The notes: generated by a model from the sequence alone, not told the origin. Positions 1 to 9,194 are shown, numbered from the stretch's first letter. The stretch: DNA of 24,430 nt from Prolixibacteraceae bacterium (GCA_003516705.1 DPCJ01000130.1:1866-26295); one strand, 5' to 3'. Program-made: numbers and translations.

Positions 1-546
1 TTGGTAAAATTGAAAACGCTGAAAAGCCATTATCATAACAGGTTTCCGGATATTGAAATAAGCATGGGCGACACGCCGGCAGCTACACTTTGTAACAATT
101 TCGATGGGGTTAATGAATTAAGGCCCGGCAATTTTGTTTTTTACGATTTGATGCAACAAAACCTGGGTGTTTGCCAGGTGGAAGATATTGCGGTGCGGAT
201 GGTTTGCCCGGTGGTGGCCAAACATACATCGCGCAACGAGGTTGTAATTCATGGTGGGGCAGTGCATTTTTCGAAAGATTCAATCCGCAACACCGATGGA
301 AAAAAGATGTACGGGCGCATCATAATTGAGAAGGATGGTAAAAAGATTTTACTCGATACAATGAATTATCTCTCGGCATTATCGCAGGAACATGGTATTT
401 TAAAAGTGGCGCAATCACGGTTCGATCAGTTTCATGTGGGGCAACTTGTCGAAATTGTGCCGGTGCATTCATGTCTGACAGCCAATTTAATGGGACACTA
501 CCGGACGCATGAGGGCGAACTGGTTGAGATGATGCCAAAGTTTTAA
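1..546 (+). CDS. D-serine dehydratase/D-threonine aldolase-like protein, C-terminal part (5' end outside window)
   Basis: This is the 3' part of a fold-type III PLP enzyme of the D-threonine aldolase / D-serine dehydratase-like family, which acts on D-amino acids or related hydroxy-amino acids. The visible 181 residues hold the end of the barrel (SMGDTP, a phosphate/PLP-side motif) and the C-terminal beta domain. That domain contains SQEHG and the pair H156-x-C158 in PVHSCLTAN, the His/Cys pair that binds zinc in known D-serine dehydratases. Family members are about 360-380 residues, so roughly half is missing, including the PLP lysine near the N-terminus. The TTG at position 1 is therefore almost certainly an internal codon and not the start. 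The gene runs toward the minus-strand gene at 601-984. Substrate cannot be decided between D-Ser and D-Thr type enzymes. Confidence 0.8.
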   Translation: MVKLKTLKSHYHNRFPDIEISMGDTPAATLCNNFDGVNELRPGNFVFYDLMQQNLGVCQVEDIAVRMVCPVVAKHTSRNEVVIHGGAVHFSKDSIRNTDGKKMYGRIIIEKDGKKILLDTMNYLSALSQEHGILKVAQSRFDQFHVGQLVEIVPVHSCLTANLMGHYRTHEGELVEMMPKF

Positions 547-600
547 CCGGGAAAGAAGATGTAAAAATTTAAATTCTGTTTGAATTTGGCAGTCAGAAGG

Positions 601-984
601 TTATCCAACATTGGAAGCAATCGGGTTGATAAAAACAATCTCAGCATTCACTACTGTTAAATGTTTAATCGCCTCACCATAAGAATTCAGGTCGCGGCAA
701 ACTTTAATTATTTCGTATTTCGAATCAGCATTATCAATTGTCTCAGCAAATACAGGCTTTATATCAAACTTGTTTTTTGATGTAATCACTTCGTTATTAT
801 AATCAAAATAGAAATCTTTGTGAATTGCATATACAAATTCAATTCCTGAACCGCCATTCTCTTTTTTGTAAAAACGCGAAAACAGGATACAAATTTTTCC
901 ATTGGGAAATCCATAATAATGAACAGGAAATACCGTGGAAAGAAATGATGCGTAGGTTTTGTGAATCAGTTTTGCTGCCGTCAT
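601..984 (-). CDS. hypothetical protein, 127 aa
   Basis: I do not recognise this protein. It has no signal peptide, membrane segment or familiar motif. It is a mixed alpha/beta sequence with many aromatic residues (PVHYYGFPNG, DFYFDYNN) that reads like a small cytosolic domain. The ATG at 984 gives an uninterrupted frame ending in NVG. It is convergent with the D-amino-acid enzyme gene, with a 54-bp gap, and is followed upstream by about 720 bp without a gene. Codon use resembles its neighbours. It could be a real accessory gene or a cassette-like orphan. Confidence 0.55.
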   Translation of the reverse strand: MTAAKLIHKTYASFLSTVFPVHYYGFPNGKICILFSRFYKKENGGSGIEFVYAIHKDFYFDYNNEVITSKNKFDIKPVFAETIDNADSKYEIIKVCRDLNSYGEAIKHLTVVNAEIVFINPIASNVG

Positions 985-1257
985 AAGTTTTTGTTTAAGT
1001 CAGTTTTACAACTTGCTTGCATCCATCAAAATCAGAATCGGATTACAAATTGATCATGAAAATTTCAATTTCTAAAGCGTCACTGTAAATCTAATTCTGA
1101 ATCAGGCAAAAAGGTAACCCATTGATTGGTAAATACAGTTTCAATAATTGCAGGGTAACTCAGGTAATTGAACAGAGATATCAGCATTAGTTGAGGCGCA
1201 AATCCAAATTGAAATGCAAGTTCAGGTTACATGTTTTCAGAAATTGAGCACGTGATA

Positions 1258-1654
1258 CAGGCCAATCAACAATCTCTGCCCGCAGTTAAGGGCGCCAGCT
1301 TTTCAAACTGCTGACAGTTTTATTTGTGTGTACCGTTGTTTACTAAAATCGAACCCGTACCGGATTCTTCACTTTTTATTTCAGCAACCTGGAGTGTTAA
1401 CGTTTTTGAGCGAGGTTAATATTTTGAAAATCTATTCCAATCCTGGTTCTTCACTTCTATTAGCTAGCAAATTGTCGGGTTAACAGTTTCTGTGCAAAGG
1501 TTAATTTGCTGAAAATCGAAAACGTACCTGATTTTGTTGACTTTTTTAAATCACAACATTTTTTGCATTGGTTCTTCATCCCGGGACGGGATGGATTTTA
1601 GTAGAAACAGGCCACCCCAAAAACCTTGCCCGCGATTCAGGGCGCCAGCTTTTC
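1258..1654. repeat. decayed repeats in a gene-free stretch (985-1704)
   Basis: No gene is supported between 985 and 1704. Two direct copies of a segment of about 47 bp lie 350 bp apart, at 1258-1304 and 1608-1654. Both read CAGGCCA...TGCCCGC...AGGGCGCCAGCTTTTC, with mismatches concentrated in the middle. Between them lies a degenerate tandem repeat with a period of 82-85 bp. The copies begin at 1344, 1426 and 1511, each with (t/g)AAAATC, and a partial copy lies at about 1311-1343. Each copy has a CCGGATTCTTCACTT-like motif shortly after its start, and most also carry a GTTAA(C)-type motif. What these repeats do is unknown. Confidence 0.5.
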
Positions 1655-1704
1655 TCTTGTATGTAAAATGGCTGAATTTATATGATTGATTCTGACCCAA
1701 AAGC

Positions 1705-1740
1705 AAAAAATCCATTCGTCAACCGACGAATGGATTTTTT
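1705..1740 (-). terminator. rho-independent terminator after pepD (bidirectional)
   Basis: A perfect 16-bp inverted repeat, AAAAAATCCATTCGTC at 1705-1720 and its complement at 1725-1740, is separated by a 4-nt loop. The A-run before and T-run after make it work on either strand. It lies 32 nt downstream of the pepD stop codon, so it probably ends the four-gene minus-strand unit. Confidence 0.85.
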
Positions 1741-1772
1741 GTATTTCTTTTTCGCTTAATTTACTGTGATGT

Positions 1773-3239
1773 TTATTTCTCCGGAATACTTTCCAAAGTA
1801 GCCACCAGAAAATCCCAAAATTTCTGCACTGTGGCAATATTTACCTTTTCGTCGGGCGAGTGCGGGAAACGAATGGTTGGCCCAAACGAAATCATATCCC
1901 AGTTCGGGTAATTTCCGCCCAGAATTCCACATTCCAAACCAGCATGAATCGCTTTGATTTCAGGTATCTTCTTGTACTTTTTGTTGTACACATCCTGCAT
2001 GGTTTTCAGAATAGCTGAATCCATGTTGGGTTTCCAGCCGGGGTAACCGCCGGTGAGCGCAGTTTTTGCACCCGCAAGTTCAAATACGGCTTTCATTCTT
2101 AATCCCAGCTCTTCTTTCGCCGAGTCAACCGAACTGCGCATCAGGCAGGCAGCCGAAATAGTTTTCTTTTTAGCGTCGGATTTTACAATGGCCAGGTTGG
2201 TTGATGTTTCAACAAGTCCGGCCATGCTGTCGCTCATGCGGATAACCCCATTGGGGCAGGCCACAATTGCAGCTGTAATTCTTTCCTGGTCCTTCTTCGA
2301 AATTACCTTTTTAGGCCTTTTTACTTCTTCGAGTGTAACGGCAAGTGTTGGTTCGGTTACCGAGAGTTCAGCTTTAATTACTTCGGTTAAATCTTCAATC
2401 AGTTTAACAAAGCTTTTTGTTCTTGAGTTTTTAACTGCCAGTACGCCAAAAGCTTCACGCGGAATGGCGTTGCGCAAACTTCCACCTTCTAACTCAGCGA
2501 GTTTTACGCCCAGCTTTTCATGTGCAGCGTTTAACAAACGGAAAAATACTTTGATTGCATTGCCTCTTCCAAGCGGGATGTCGATACCTGAGTGACCGCC
2601 TTTCATGCCGGTTACACTCAGTTTGTATCCGGCGTATTCCTTTTTTGTTTGTTTTTCGACGTATTTAAAAGTAGCCGAAAAATCTTCGCCACCGGCGCAG
2701 CCCACGTACAATTCGCCCTCGTCTTCAGAGTCCATATTAATCAGAATATCGCCTTGCAAAATACCCGGTTTCAGGCCGTTGGCACCGTCCATTCCGGTCT
2801 CTTCGGTAGCCGTTAACAGAACCTCCACAGGGCCGTGTTTTATGGTGGTCGATGCAAGTACCGCCAAAGCAGCCGAAACCCCAATGCCGTTGTCGGCGCC
2901 CAAAGTTGTACCGTTGGCACGAACCCACTCTCCATCAATAATTGTTTCAATCGGGTCGGTGGTAAAATCGTGCTGTTTGTCGCTGTTCTTTTGTGGAACC
3001 ATATCTAGGTGTCCCTGCAAAACAACTCCTTTCAGGTTTTCTTTCCCTGGGGTTGCCGGTTTACGAATGATTACGTTCCCAGCTTCATCCTTTGTAGTTT
3101 CGAGTCCCAGGTTTTTACCAAAATTTACTGCCCATTCCTGAATTTTTTCTTCGTGAAATGAAGGACGCGGTATTTGCGTCATCTGGTCAAAAATTCCCCA
3201 CAATTCTTTGGGGTTTAATCCGGTGATATCTTTTTCCAT
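1773..3239 (-). CDS. pepD: aminoacyl-histidine dipeptidase (peptidase D, M20C)
   Basis: This is a cytosolic zinc metallopeptidase of family M20C that hydrolyses dipeptides with broad specificity, classically Xaa-His. The 488-residue length is normal for the family. Metal and catalytic residues are in place: H77 and D79 in GHLDMVP, D116 in GADNGIG, the base/metal pair E146-E147 in TATEETGMDG, D170 in NMDSEDEGE, and the C-terminal histidine in FPHSPDEKVNI. The lid/dimerisation domain between about 190 and 380 includes GGHSG and GRGNA. It is the last gene of the minus unit nnr-DUF4831-MFS-pepD, 31 bp after the MFS gene, and is followed by a strong terminator. Coupling to a transporter suggests that imported dipeptides are its substrates (inference). 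Confidence 0.95.
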   Translation of the reverse strand: MEKDITGLNPKELWGIFDQMTQIPRPSFHEEKIQEWAVNFGKNLGLETTKDEAGNVIIRKPATPGKENLKGVVLQGHLDMVPQKNSDKQHDFTTDPIETIIDGEWVRANGTTLGADNGIGVSAALAVLASTTIKHGPVEVLLTATEETGMDGANGLKPGILQGDILINMDSEDEGELYVGCAGGEDFSATFKYVEKQTKKEYAGYKLSVTGMKGGHSGIDIPLGRGNAIKVFFRLLNAAHEKLGVKLAELEGGSLRNAIPREAFGVLAVKNSRTKSFVKLIEDLTEVIKAELSVTEPTLAVTLEEVKRPKKVISKKDQERITAAIVACPNGVIRMSDSMAGLVETSTNLAIVKSDAKKKTISAACLMRSSVDSAKEELGLRMKAVFELAGAKTALTGGYPGWKPNMDSAILKTMQDVYNKKYKKIPEIKAIHAGLECGILGGNYPNWDMISFGPTIRFPHSPDEKVNIATVQKFWDFLVATLESIPEK

Positions 3240-3270
3240 TTTTCTGAAATTTTATTTATAACAGTAACCG

Positions 3271-4677
3271 TTAAGCCTTCTTTTTGTTCGGCAATTCCAA
3301 CCCGTAACCATGTTTTGCATCCACTCTGCGTAAATAGATTGCGAGGAAAATAGCAGCAACACCAAAACCTGCAAAAATCAGTTCAGGAACTGTATAATTG
3401 TAAGCGACTCCGGGAACATTAGCTGCAATTTGTTCGGCTACACCCGGGTTCGATTTTGAAAGCGCCAGCCCGATAATTCCTGGAACAATCATCAAACCAA
3501 TGTTTTGCACCCAGAAAATACTGCCGTAGGCCGTTCCCAGATAACGGTCCTCCACAATTTTTGGCAGTGATGGCCACATGGAAGCCGGTACCAGAGAAAA
3601 AGCGGTTCCGAGAATTACGATGGTTCCCAAAGCAAGGATATAATTGAAGTTCTCGTTTGGCATCAGAGCAAAAATTAAATGCGCAACAGTCATCAGTATA
3701 GCGCCATACAACATAATTGAAGCGCCTTTTCCCCTCATATCGAGAAAGAGACCGATAAACGGTGTTAATATCATAGCACCGATGGGGAAAAATGAGAAAA
3801 GGGCAGCGGCCTCATCAGCGGGCATATTCAGTTTCGATGATAACATATCGGTTGAAAATTTTTGAAACGGGAAAATGGCCGAATAAAAAAGTACACAGAG
3901 TGCTGCAATAGCAATAAATCCGGGGTTGGTAAAAATTTTCTTCAGGTCGCTGAGTCTGAATTCGTCTTCAGGTGCAACTTTGGCAGCATCTCCCAATTCC
4001 TTGTCGTGTTTCACATCCATAAATACATAGGTAAGGAAAGTGAGGAATCCGATGCACAGGAAGGCAAGCCCCATGAAAACTGAGTTGGCAGCGTCCCATT
4101 CAGCCGGATTTTCGGAGCCGGCATTGGCAAAAAGCGGAGATAAACGGAAAACAGCAAAAACGCCCAAACGTGCAACGGCCATTTCAAGTCCCATCGCCAT
4201 TGCCATTTCTTTGCCTTTAAACCATTTAACAATGGTTTTAGATACGGTTATTCCGGCCATTTCGACACCAATACCAAAAAGGGCGAAACCGCAAAAAGCC
4301 ACAAACGCAGTGGCCGGAAGTTCCCATCCCAGAATATTTACCATTGTACCGTGGTCGATAAACCGCAGCGCGTAAAACTTTATGGCAGCGCCAAGTACCA
4401 TGGTTGAGCCCGAAAGCAGCAGCGTGAACCTGATTCCCATTTTATCGAGAATAATTCCCGAGAGGATAAGAAATCCCAGAACGTTCAGAATAAATTCAGA
4501 ACCGCCGAGATAACCATAAACTTCGGGTGACCAGTTGTAATTGGCAATCATCATTTTTTGGAGCGGCGCAACCACATCGACAAAAAAGTAAGCAAAAAAC
4601 ATGGTTGACGAAATAAGAAGAAGTGCGATCCAACGGGCTACCGGCGAATCGTGAAGCGTTTTTTTCAAAGTTTCCAT
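3271..4677 (-). CDS. MFS transporter, possible dipeptide carrier
   Basis: This is a 468-residue major facilitator superfamily protein with about 12 hydrophobic segments. The first follows a short basic N-terminus (RWIALLLISSTMFFAYFFVD), and the motif-A-like loop DKMGIRF lies after TM2. A charged central loop (about 225-245, MDVKHDKELGDAAKVAPEDE) separates the two six-helix halves. A second motif-A-like loop (GLFLDMRGKG) follows in the C-half. It acts in the inner membrane. The substrate is not given by the sequence. The 33-bp and 31-bp gaps to DUF4831 and pepD show one transcript, and the general look (GxxLDKxGIR) reminds me of MFSD1-type carriers, which move dipeptides. A peptide role is therefore my inference. 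Other organic-anion substrates remain possible. Confidence 0.85.
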   Translation of the reverse strand: METLKKTLHDSPVARWIALLLISSTMFFAYFFVDVVAPLQKMMIANYNWSPEVYGYLGGSEFILNVLGFLILSGIILDKMGIRFTLLLSGSTMVLGAAIKFYALRFIDHGTMVNILGWELPATAFVAFCGFALFGIGVEMAGITVSKTIVKWFKGKEMAMAMGLEMAVARLGVFAVFRLSPLFANAGSENPAEWDAANSVFMGLAFLCIGFLTFLTYVFMDVKHDKELGDAAKVAPEDEFRLSDLKKIFTNPGFIAIAALCVLFYSAIFPFQKFSTDMLSSKLNMPADEAAALFSFFPIGAMILTPFIGLFLDMRGKGASIMLYGAILMTVAHLIFALMPNENFNYILALGTIVILGTAFSLVPASMWPSLPKIVEDRYLGTAYGSIFWVQNIGLMIVPGIIGLALSKSNPGVAEQIAANVPGVAYNYTVPELIFAGFGVAAIFLAIYLRRVDAKHGYGLELPNKKKA

Positions 4678-4710
4678 TCAGCAGAAATTAGATTGATTAT
4701 TTTTTTGTGA

Positions 4711-5808
4711 TTATTTTTTCGAGATATTCCTGATTGCACCTGTTGCAGCATCGAAATCAACTGTAAAATCACCCGAAAGCAATTCTTCGGGAACAGGGGC
4801 AATTACTCCAAATTGTGCAATGGTGGCGCGGGCTGTGGCAATTACATTCATATCGTTTACAATGCGGATGTTGGCTTTTCCCGGAATGCGGTAAAAAACA
4901 CCGCTTTCCCCGGCTGCGGGATTGTCTGATTTTATAAGACCTGCCTGTTTTTGCGCCAGTTCTTTTTCAATTTCAAATTCAATCATCACAGGTTTTCCCG
5001 ATAAATCTGTGGCCGGAATAATTCCCCCTTCTTCTGAAATGCGGAAAACAGCTTCACTTTTACCTCCGGGTTTCGGAATATAATCAAACCCGAAAACTGC
5101 TTTTTCAGTATTGTATTTGCCAATGAAAAGGCTCAGGTATGTTTTTTCAATCTGTTTCAGTTCTTTTAAACTCACTTTGTAGGCTCCTCCATCGGGGTGA
5201 AGCTCGTCAACCAGCCCGGCAGCAATTTCAAATTGCAGTTTGCGGCATTCCAGAATGCGCTGCGCAGCTTTGCTGATTTTCTGCTCATCGGCCATTTTTA
5301 CAGGCCTGTAGTTATTTGTTGAGTCCCCCGCAGTGTAAAGTGGCGAATCGGTGAAATATTGAAAATAGTCGTTGGCACCGGGTTCAGTGATTTGACCCAC
5401 CTGATTGGTTTCTGGTTTTAAATTTTGGGAAGACGAATTATCCGAATTGATACCGGCGAGACAACCATCGGACGTGAGATTGACTAAAAAAGCACCGTCG
5501 CCCATAGCCTTGTAAACCTGCTCAGGATCGGGCTCCGAAAACATGTCGATTTTTACTTCGTCGATTATCCAGTTTACGAAAGCTTTGTTTTTAACATTTT
5601 TAATTCCAAGTAGTTGCTCGGCATAAGCGGCATATGGTCCGGGCTGAAAAGTTTCTTTCACTGCATGAACTTTCACCCTGACTCCGGTTCTTGGTAAAGC
5701 ATAAATAACGCCTTCTGTAAAAGCAGGGGGAGTTGCTTCATCTTTTTTCCGTTGCCCGGAAACCGGTAAAACAAACATTGTTGCTATGATAATTGCTACA
5801 TATTTCAT
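4711..5808 (-). CDS. DUF4831 family exported protein
   Basis: This 365-residue protein has an N-terminal signal peptide (MKYVAIIIATMFVLPVSG, cleavage near GQ) and then a soluble domain. It reads as the Bacteroidota family DUF4831. Supporting signs are the early segment EGVIYALPRTGVRVKV, the mid segment VNLTSDGCLAGIN, and the C-terminal LLSGDFTVDFDAATGAI. Function is unknown. It is probably periplasmic, since the region after the signal peptide is hydrophilic without a lipobox. It sits in the minus operon between nnr (39 bp upstream) and the MFS gene (33 bp downstream), so it may serve the same peptide-handling unit, but nothing in the sequence proves that. Confidence 0.8.
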   Translation of the reverse strand: MKYVAIIIATMFVLPVSGQRKKDEATPPAFTEGVIYALPRTGVRVKVHAVKETFQPGPYAAYAEQLLGIKNVKNKAFVNWIIDEVKIDMFSEPDPEQVYKAMGDGAFLVNLTSDGCLAGINSDNSSSQNLKPETNQVGQITEPGANDYFQYFTDSPLYTAGDSTNNYRPVKMADEQKISKAAQRILECRKLQFEIAAGLVDELHPDGGAYKVSLKELKQIEKTYLSLFIGKYNTEKAVFGFDYIPKPGGKSEAVFRISEEGGIIPATDLSGKPVMIEFEIEKELAQKQAGLIKSDNPAAGESGVFYRIPGKANIRIVNDMNVIATARATIAQFGVIAPVPEELLSGDFTVDFDAATGAIRNISKK

Positions 5809-5847
5809 TGTAAACTTATTTTAATTGAAAACTCAAATGTATGATTT

Positions 5848-7371
5848 TTATTTTTCCAAAAGCTGATTTAAATCCAGAAATGCCTTGCCCAGATTTTCAA
5901 CGATATCGCCTGCCACGAGGGCATTTTCTGATTTTTCGAGTGCAGCAATATCGCCTGCAAGTCCGTGCAGAAAGACGCCTGCAATTGCTGCATTTTCAGG
6001 AGAAAGACCCTGTGACAGAAGTCCGGTGATGATACCTGTAAGTACATCTCCGCTCCCGGCTGTTGCCATTCCGGGGTTACCGGTTGAATTGAAAAACACA
6101 CGGCCATCGGGTATCGAAACCGAAGTAAAAGCACCTTTCAGTACAATAACAACTTTGTATTTTTTTGAAAATGCAATTTGGTTTTGCAGCCGTTCCCAGG
6201 AATTGCCGGATGTTCCGGCCAATCGCCTGAACTCACCCGGATGAGGTGTCAAAACTGAATTTTCAGGAACAGAACTAAGCCATTCTTTATTTTCTGATAG
6301 GATATTCAGTGCATCAGCATCAAGGACCAACGGAACTTTTACCTGTTTCAGCAGTTCGATAAGCGCCCGCATTGTGTTTGTTTTTATTCCGATTCCGGGA
6401 CCTGCTCCCACCGCCGAAAATTGCAACAAATCGGGGAATTCGGTAAATATTGAATCGTGCTGGTCCACGCTGGCCATCGCTTCGGGGACAGCAGTTTGTA
6501 TAATCGAATAACCAAAATGCGGAACATGCGTGGTAAGCAATCCTGCACCAGCCCGCAAACAACTCTTCGATGCGAGAATTGCCGCACCCATTCTCCCATA
6601 ACTTCCGGCAATCAACAGTGCGTGTCCGTAAGTTCCCTTGTGCCCGAACTTCGAACGTGATGGAATTATTGGCTGAACCATATTTTTGTCGATCCAATAA
6701 AAATCAGTCGGGGTCTTGTCAATTCCTTCGGGATGAAGCCGGATGGGTAAAACTTCCCATCTGCCTGTAAATTGTTCGTTTTCAGGAAAAAGAAAGCTCA
6801 GTTTCGGAAACTGAAAAGTGAGCGTGTAACAAGCCTGAACAGTATTATTTTCGTTGCAACCAGCACTGTTTTCACCGGGTAATCCACTGGGAATATCGAT
6901 AGCCACAACCATATTTGGCATGCTGTTGATTTTCTGAACCAATGACGCAGCAATGCCATCGAGAGGTCGTGTAAGTCCTGAACCAAAAAGTCCATCGATG
7001 AAAATATCGGCTGGGTTTGTTTCAGGTAATTCAGCGGCGGAATTCAAAGTTGAAATTTTTACTTTGCCTTGTTTTTGCAAACGGTCAAGATTGGTTGCAG
7101 CTGATTCGGTCATTGATTTTTCAATATTCAAAATAAAAACCTCGCATAAAAAATCGAGTTCTGCCATTTGGCGGGCAATTGCCAGCGCGTCGCCGCCATT
7201 GTTTCCGGGGCCTGCAAAAAACAGCAGTTTGCGTTCGGTTGAAAATTTTTGTACAAGCCAGTTTGTGATTTGCAGCGCAGCACGTTCCATCAAATCGATA
7301 CCGGCAACCGGTTCGTTTTCGATGGTGTATTTATCGAGTTCTGCGATTTGTTTTGTGGTAAAAAGTTTCAT
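5848..7371 (-). CDS. nnr: bifunctional NAD(P)H-hydrate epimerase / ADP-dependent NAD(P)H-hydrate dehydratase
   Basis: This is a metabolite-repair enzyme. The N-terminal YjeF_N domain (about 1-215) epimerises R-NAD(P)HX to S-NAD(P)HX, and the C-terminal YjeF_C domain (about 225-505) dehydrates S-NAD(P)HX using ADP. The N-domain shows FAGPGNNGGDALAIAR and IDGLFGSGLTRPL. The C-domain shows KGTYGHALLIAGSYGRMGAA, VLTPHPGEFRRLAG, and the nucleotide-binding stretch TAGSGDVLTGIITGL. The 507-residue length is that of the usual two-domain fusion. It acts in the cytosol. It is the first gene of a four-gene minus unit with gaps of 31-39 bp. The ATG at 7371 starts MKLFTTKQIAELD, the expected N-terminus. 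No clear TAnnTTTG promoter was found upstream. Confidence 0.95.
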   Translation of the reverse strand: MKLFTTKQIAELDKYTIENEPVAGIDLMERAALQITNWLVQKFSTERKLLFFAGPGNNGGDALAIARQMAELDFLCEVFILNIEKSMTESAATNLDRLQKQGKVKISTLNSAAELPETNPADIFIDGLFGSGLTRPLDGIAASLVQKINSMPNMVVAIDIPSGLPGENSAGCNENNTVQACYTLTFQFPKLSFLFPENEQFTGRWEVLPIRLHPEGIDKTPTDFYWIDKNMVQPIIPSRSKFGHKGTYGHALLIAGSYGRMGAAILASKSCLRAGAGLLTTHVPHFGYSIIQTAVPEAMASVDQHDSIFTEFPDLLQFSAVGAGPGIGIKTNTMRALIELLKQVKVPLVLDADALNILSENKEWLSSVPENSVLTPHPGEFRRLAGTSGNSWERLQNQIAFSKKYKVVIVLKGAFTSVSIPDGRVFFNSTGNPGMATAGSGDVLTGIITGLLSQGLSPENAAIAGVFLHGLAGDIAALEKSENALVAGDIVENLGKAFLDLNQLLEK

Positions 7372-7497
7372 AATAAATTCAGTTTTAAAAGCTGTTGTAA
7401 AGTTGTTTTTGCTATCGGCTGCAAAATTTCAGATGGTTAAAATTAAGGCAAATTTGGTAATAATTTTCCCGCTGTTTTTTTCACTGATTTTAATCAA

Positions 7498-7528
7498 CTT
7501 GCACCACCTAAAAAGATTTCTATATTTG
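7498..7528 (+). promoter_or_regulatory. Bacteroidota-type promoter of the POT transporter gene
   Basis: A perfect -7 box TATATTTG (consensus TAnnTTTG) at 7521-7528 is preceded by a -33 element cTTG at 7498-7501 with a 19-nt spacer. Both match the Bacteroidota housekeeping promoter. The predicted start near 7535 gives a leader of about 45 nt before the ATG at 7581. Confidence 0.7.
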
Positions 7529-7580
7529 CCTTCTGACATTAAAAACTGCTAAAAAAAAATCAAATTAAAAAAGTAAGACT

Positions 7581-9101
7581 ATGTTTAAGAATCATCCAAA
7601 AGGCTTATTAGGTGCGGCACTCTCAAATATGGGAGAACGCTTTGGGTTTTATGTAATGATGGCCATATTGTTATTGTTTCTCAATAATAAGTTTGGTTTT
7701 GCCGGTTCGCAAGGCGCAATCATTTATTCTGTTTTCTATGCATTAATTTATATTCTTGCATTGGTGGGTGGAATAATTGCCGACAAAACAAAAAAATATA
7801 AAACAACCATTATGGTTGGTTTGGTGCTGATGTCGGTTGGTTATTTACTGCTTTCAATTCCAACACCAACACCGGTACAGAATATGCCCCTGATTTTGGC
7901 GATTACCATAATCGGTTTATTTTCAATTGCCTTTGGTAATGGATTGTTTAAAGGAAATCTGCAGGCAGTTGTTGGTCAGTTGTATGATAATCCGAAATAT
8001 GCTGATAAGCGGGAAACCGGATTTCAGATTTTTTACATGTTTATCAATATTGGCGCCATGTTCGCACCCTTATTGGCTGTAGGTTTAAGAAACTGGTGGG
8101 TTGTAAGTAAAGGTTATCAGTTCAATGCCGACCTTCCGGCATTGTGTAATCAGCATTTAAATGGAACTATTTCACCTGAGGCTTCCACACGTTTATCGCA
8201 ACTGGCAACTGAGGTTGGAAATAAGTCAGCAGATATCACTGCATTCGCCAACGATTATTTAAATATTTTCATGACAGGATATCACTATTCGTTTGCATTG
8301 GCAATTGTTGCGATGATAACTTCACTTGTTATTTTCATTACCATCAAAAAAACGTTACCCGATCCATCATTGAAAGTTAAAAAGGACACTCACGCTTCAG
8401 AGGTTGTGATGGATGCCAAAGAAGTGAAACAAAGAATTTATGCGTTATTGGCTGTATTTGGAGTTGTTATTTTCTTCTGGTTTTCTTTCCATCAAAACGG
8501 ACAAACTTTAACGCTGTTTGCCAACGACTACACAAGGCTGCTTAAACTCGACCTTGGTTTTACCACACTTGAGGGAGCCGAAGTATTCCAGACTTTTAAC
8601 CCCATGTTTGTGGTATTGCTTACACCTGTAATTATTGCATTTTTTGGCTGGCTGAAGGCAAAAAATATTAATATTTCGACGCCCAAAAAGATTGGAATCG
8701 GGATGGGAATTGCTGCATCGGCGTTTGCAGTAATGGCATTTGGCTCATTTGGTTTGCCAACCACACAGGAGCGTGTTGCCATGGGAGGTTTAACCGATGC
8801 AATGCGGGTTACGCCGTTTTTGCTGATTGGAACCTATCTTATTCTTACTGTTGCCGAGTTGTTTATCAGTCCGTTGGGAATTGCTTTTGTTTCAAAAGTT
8901 GCTCCACCGCAATACCAGGGTATTATGCAGGGACTTTGGCTTACCGCCACTGCTTTAGGAAACCAGTTATTGTTTATCGGGGTTATTTTTTATAATTCAA
9001 TTCCGATTTGGGCAACCTGGGTAATCTTTATTGTTGCTTGTGTAATTTCGATGTTTACTATGCTTTTAATGCTAAAATGGCTTGAGCGGGTTGCAAAATA
9101 A
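7581..9101 (+). CDS. POT/PTR2-family peptide:H+ symporter
   Basis: This 506-residue inner-membrane transporter belongs to the proton-coupled oligopeptide transporter family and would import di- and tripeptides. Evidence is the N-terminal GERFGFYVM segment, the FYxxINxG signature in FQIFYMFINIGAMFAP, and the TM7 motif FWFSFHQNGQTLTLFA. It has about 14 hydrophobic segments. An extended soluble loop (about 180-225) lies before the TM segment SFALAIVAMITSLVIF. The usual ExxER proton-coupling motif reads NxxER here (S-N-M-G-E-R), so the first glutamate is replaced. It has its own promoter and a terminator, and diverges from the minus nnr operon. Specificity for peptides is family knowledge and is not visible in the sequence. 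Confidence 0.92.
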   Translation: MFKNHPKGLLGAALSNMGERFGFYVMMAILLLFLNNKFGFAGSQGAIIYSVFYALIYILALVGGIIADKTKKYKTTIMVGLVLMSVGYLLLSIPTPTPVQNMPLILAITIIGLFSIAFGNGLFKGNLQAVVGQLYDNPKYADKRETGFQIFYMFINIGAMFAPLLAVGLRNWWVVSKGYQFNADLPALCNQHLNGTISPEASTRLSQLATEVGNKSADITAFANDYLNIFMTGYHYSFALAIVAMITSLVIFITIKKTLPDPSLKVKKDTHASEVVMDAKEVKQRIYALLAVFGVVIFFWFSFHQNGQTLTLFANDYTRLLKLDLGFTTLEGAEVFQTFNPMFVVLLTPVIIAFFGWLKAKNINISTPKKIGIGMGIAASAFAVMAFGSFGLPTTQERVAMGGLTDAMRVTPFLLIGTYLILTVAELFISPLGIAFVSKVAPPQYQGIMQGLWLTATALGNQLLFIGVIFYNSIPIWATWVIFIVACVISMFTMLLMLKWLERVAK

Positions 9102-9123
9102 CAATATTTATAAACTATTGATT

Positions 9124-9156
9124 AAATGGGAGCTTCAGTCGCTGGAGCTCCCATTT
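9124..9156 (+). terminator. terminator between convergent POT and receiver genes
   Basis: The inverted repeat AAATGGGAGCT (9124-9134) / AGCTCCCATTT (9146-9156) has further pairing inside, and a T-rich tract follows at 9164-9172. It stands 23 nt after the POT stop and 39 nt after the stop of the opposing receiver gene, so it may serve both strands. Confidence 0.75.
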
Positions 9157-9194
9157 GTTTATGCTTTTTTTTGCAGCAGATGCTATAGCAAAGC

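Noticed and set aside
2053..3141. Long plus-strand frames antisense to pepD
   Set aside because: They are shadows of a clear enzyme gene and show no family motifs.
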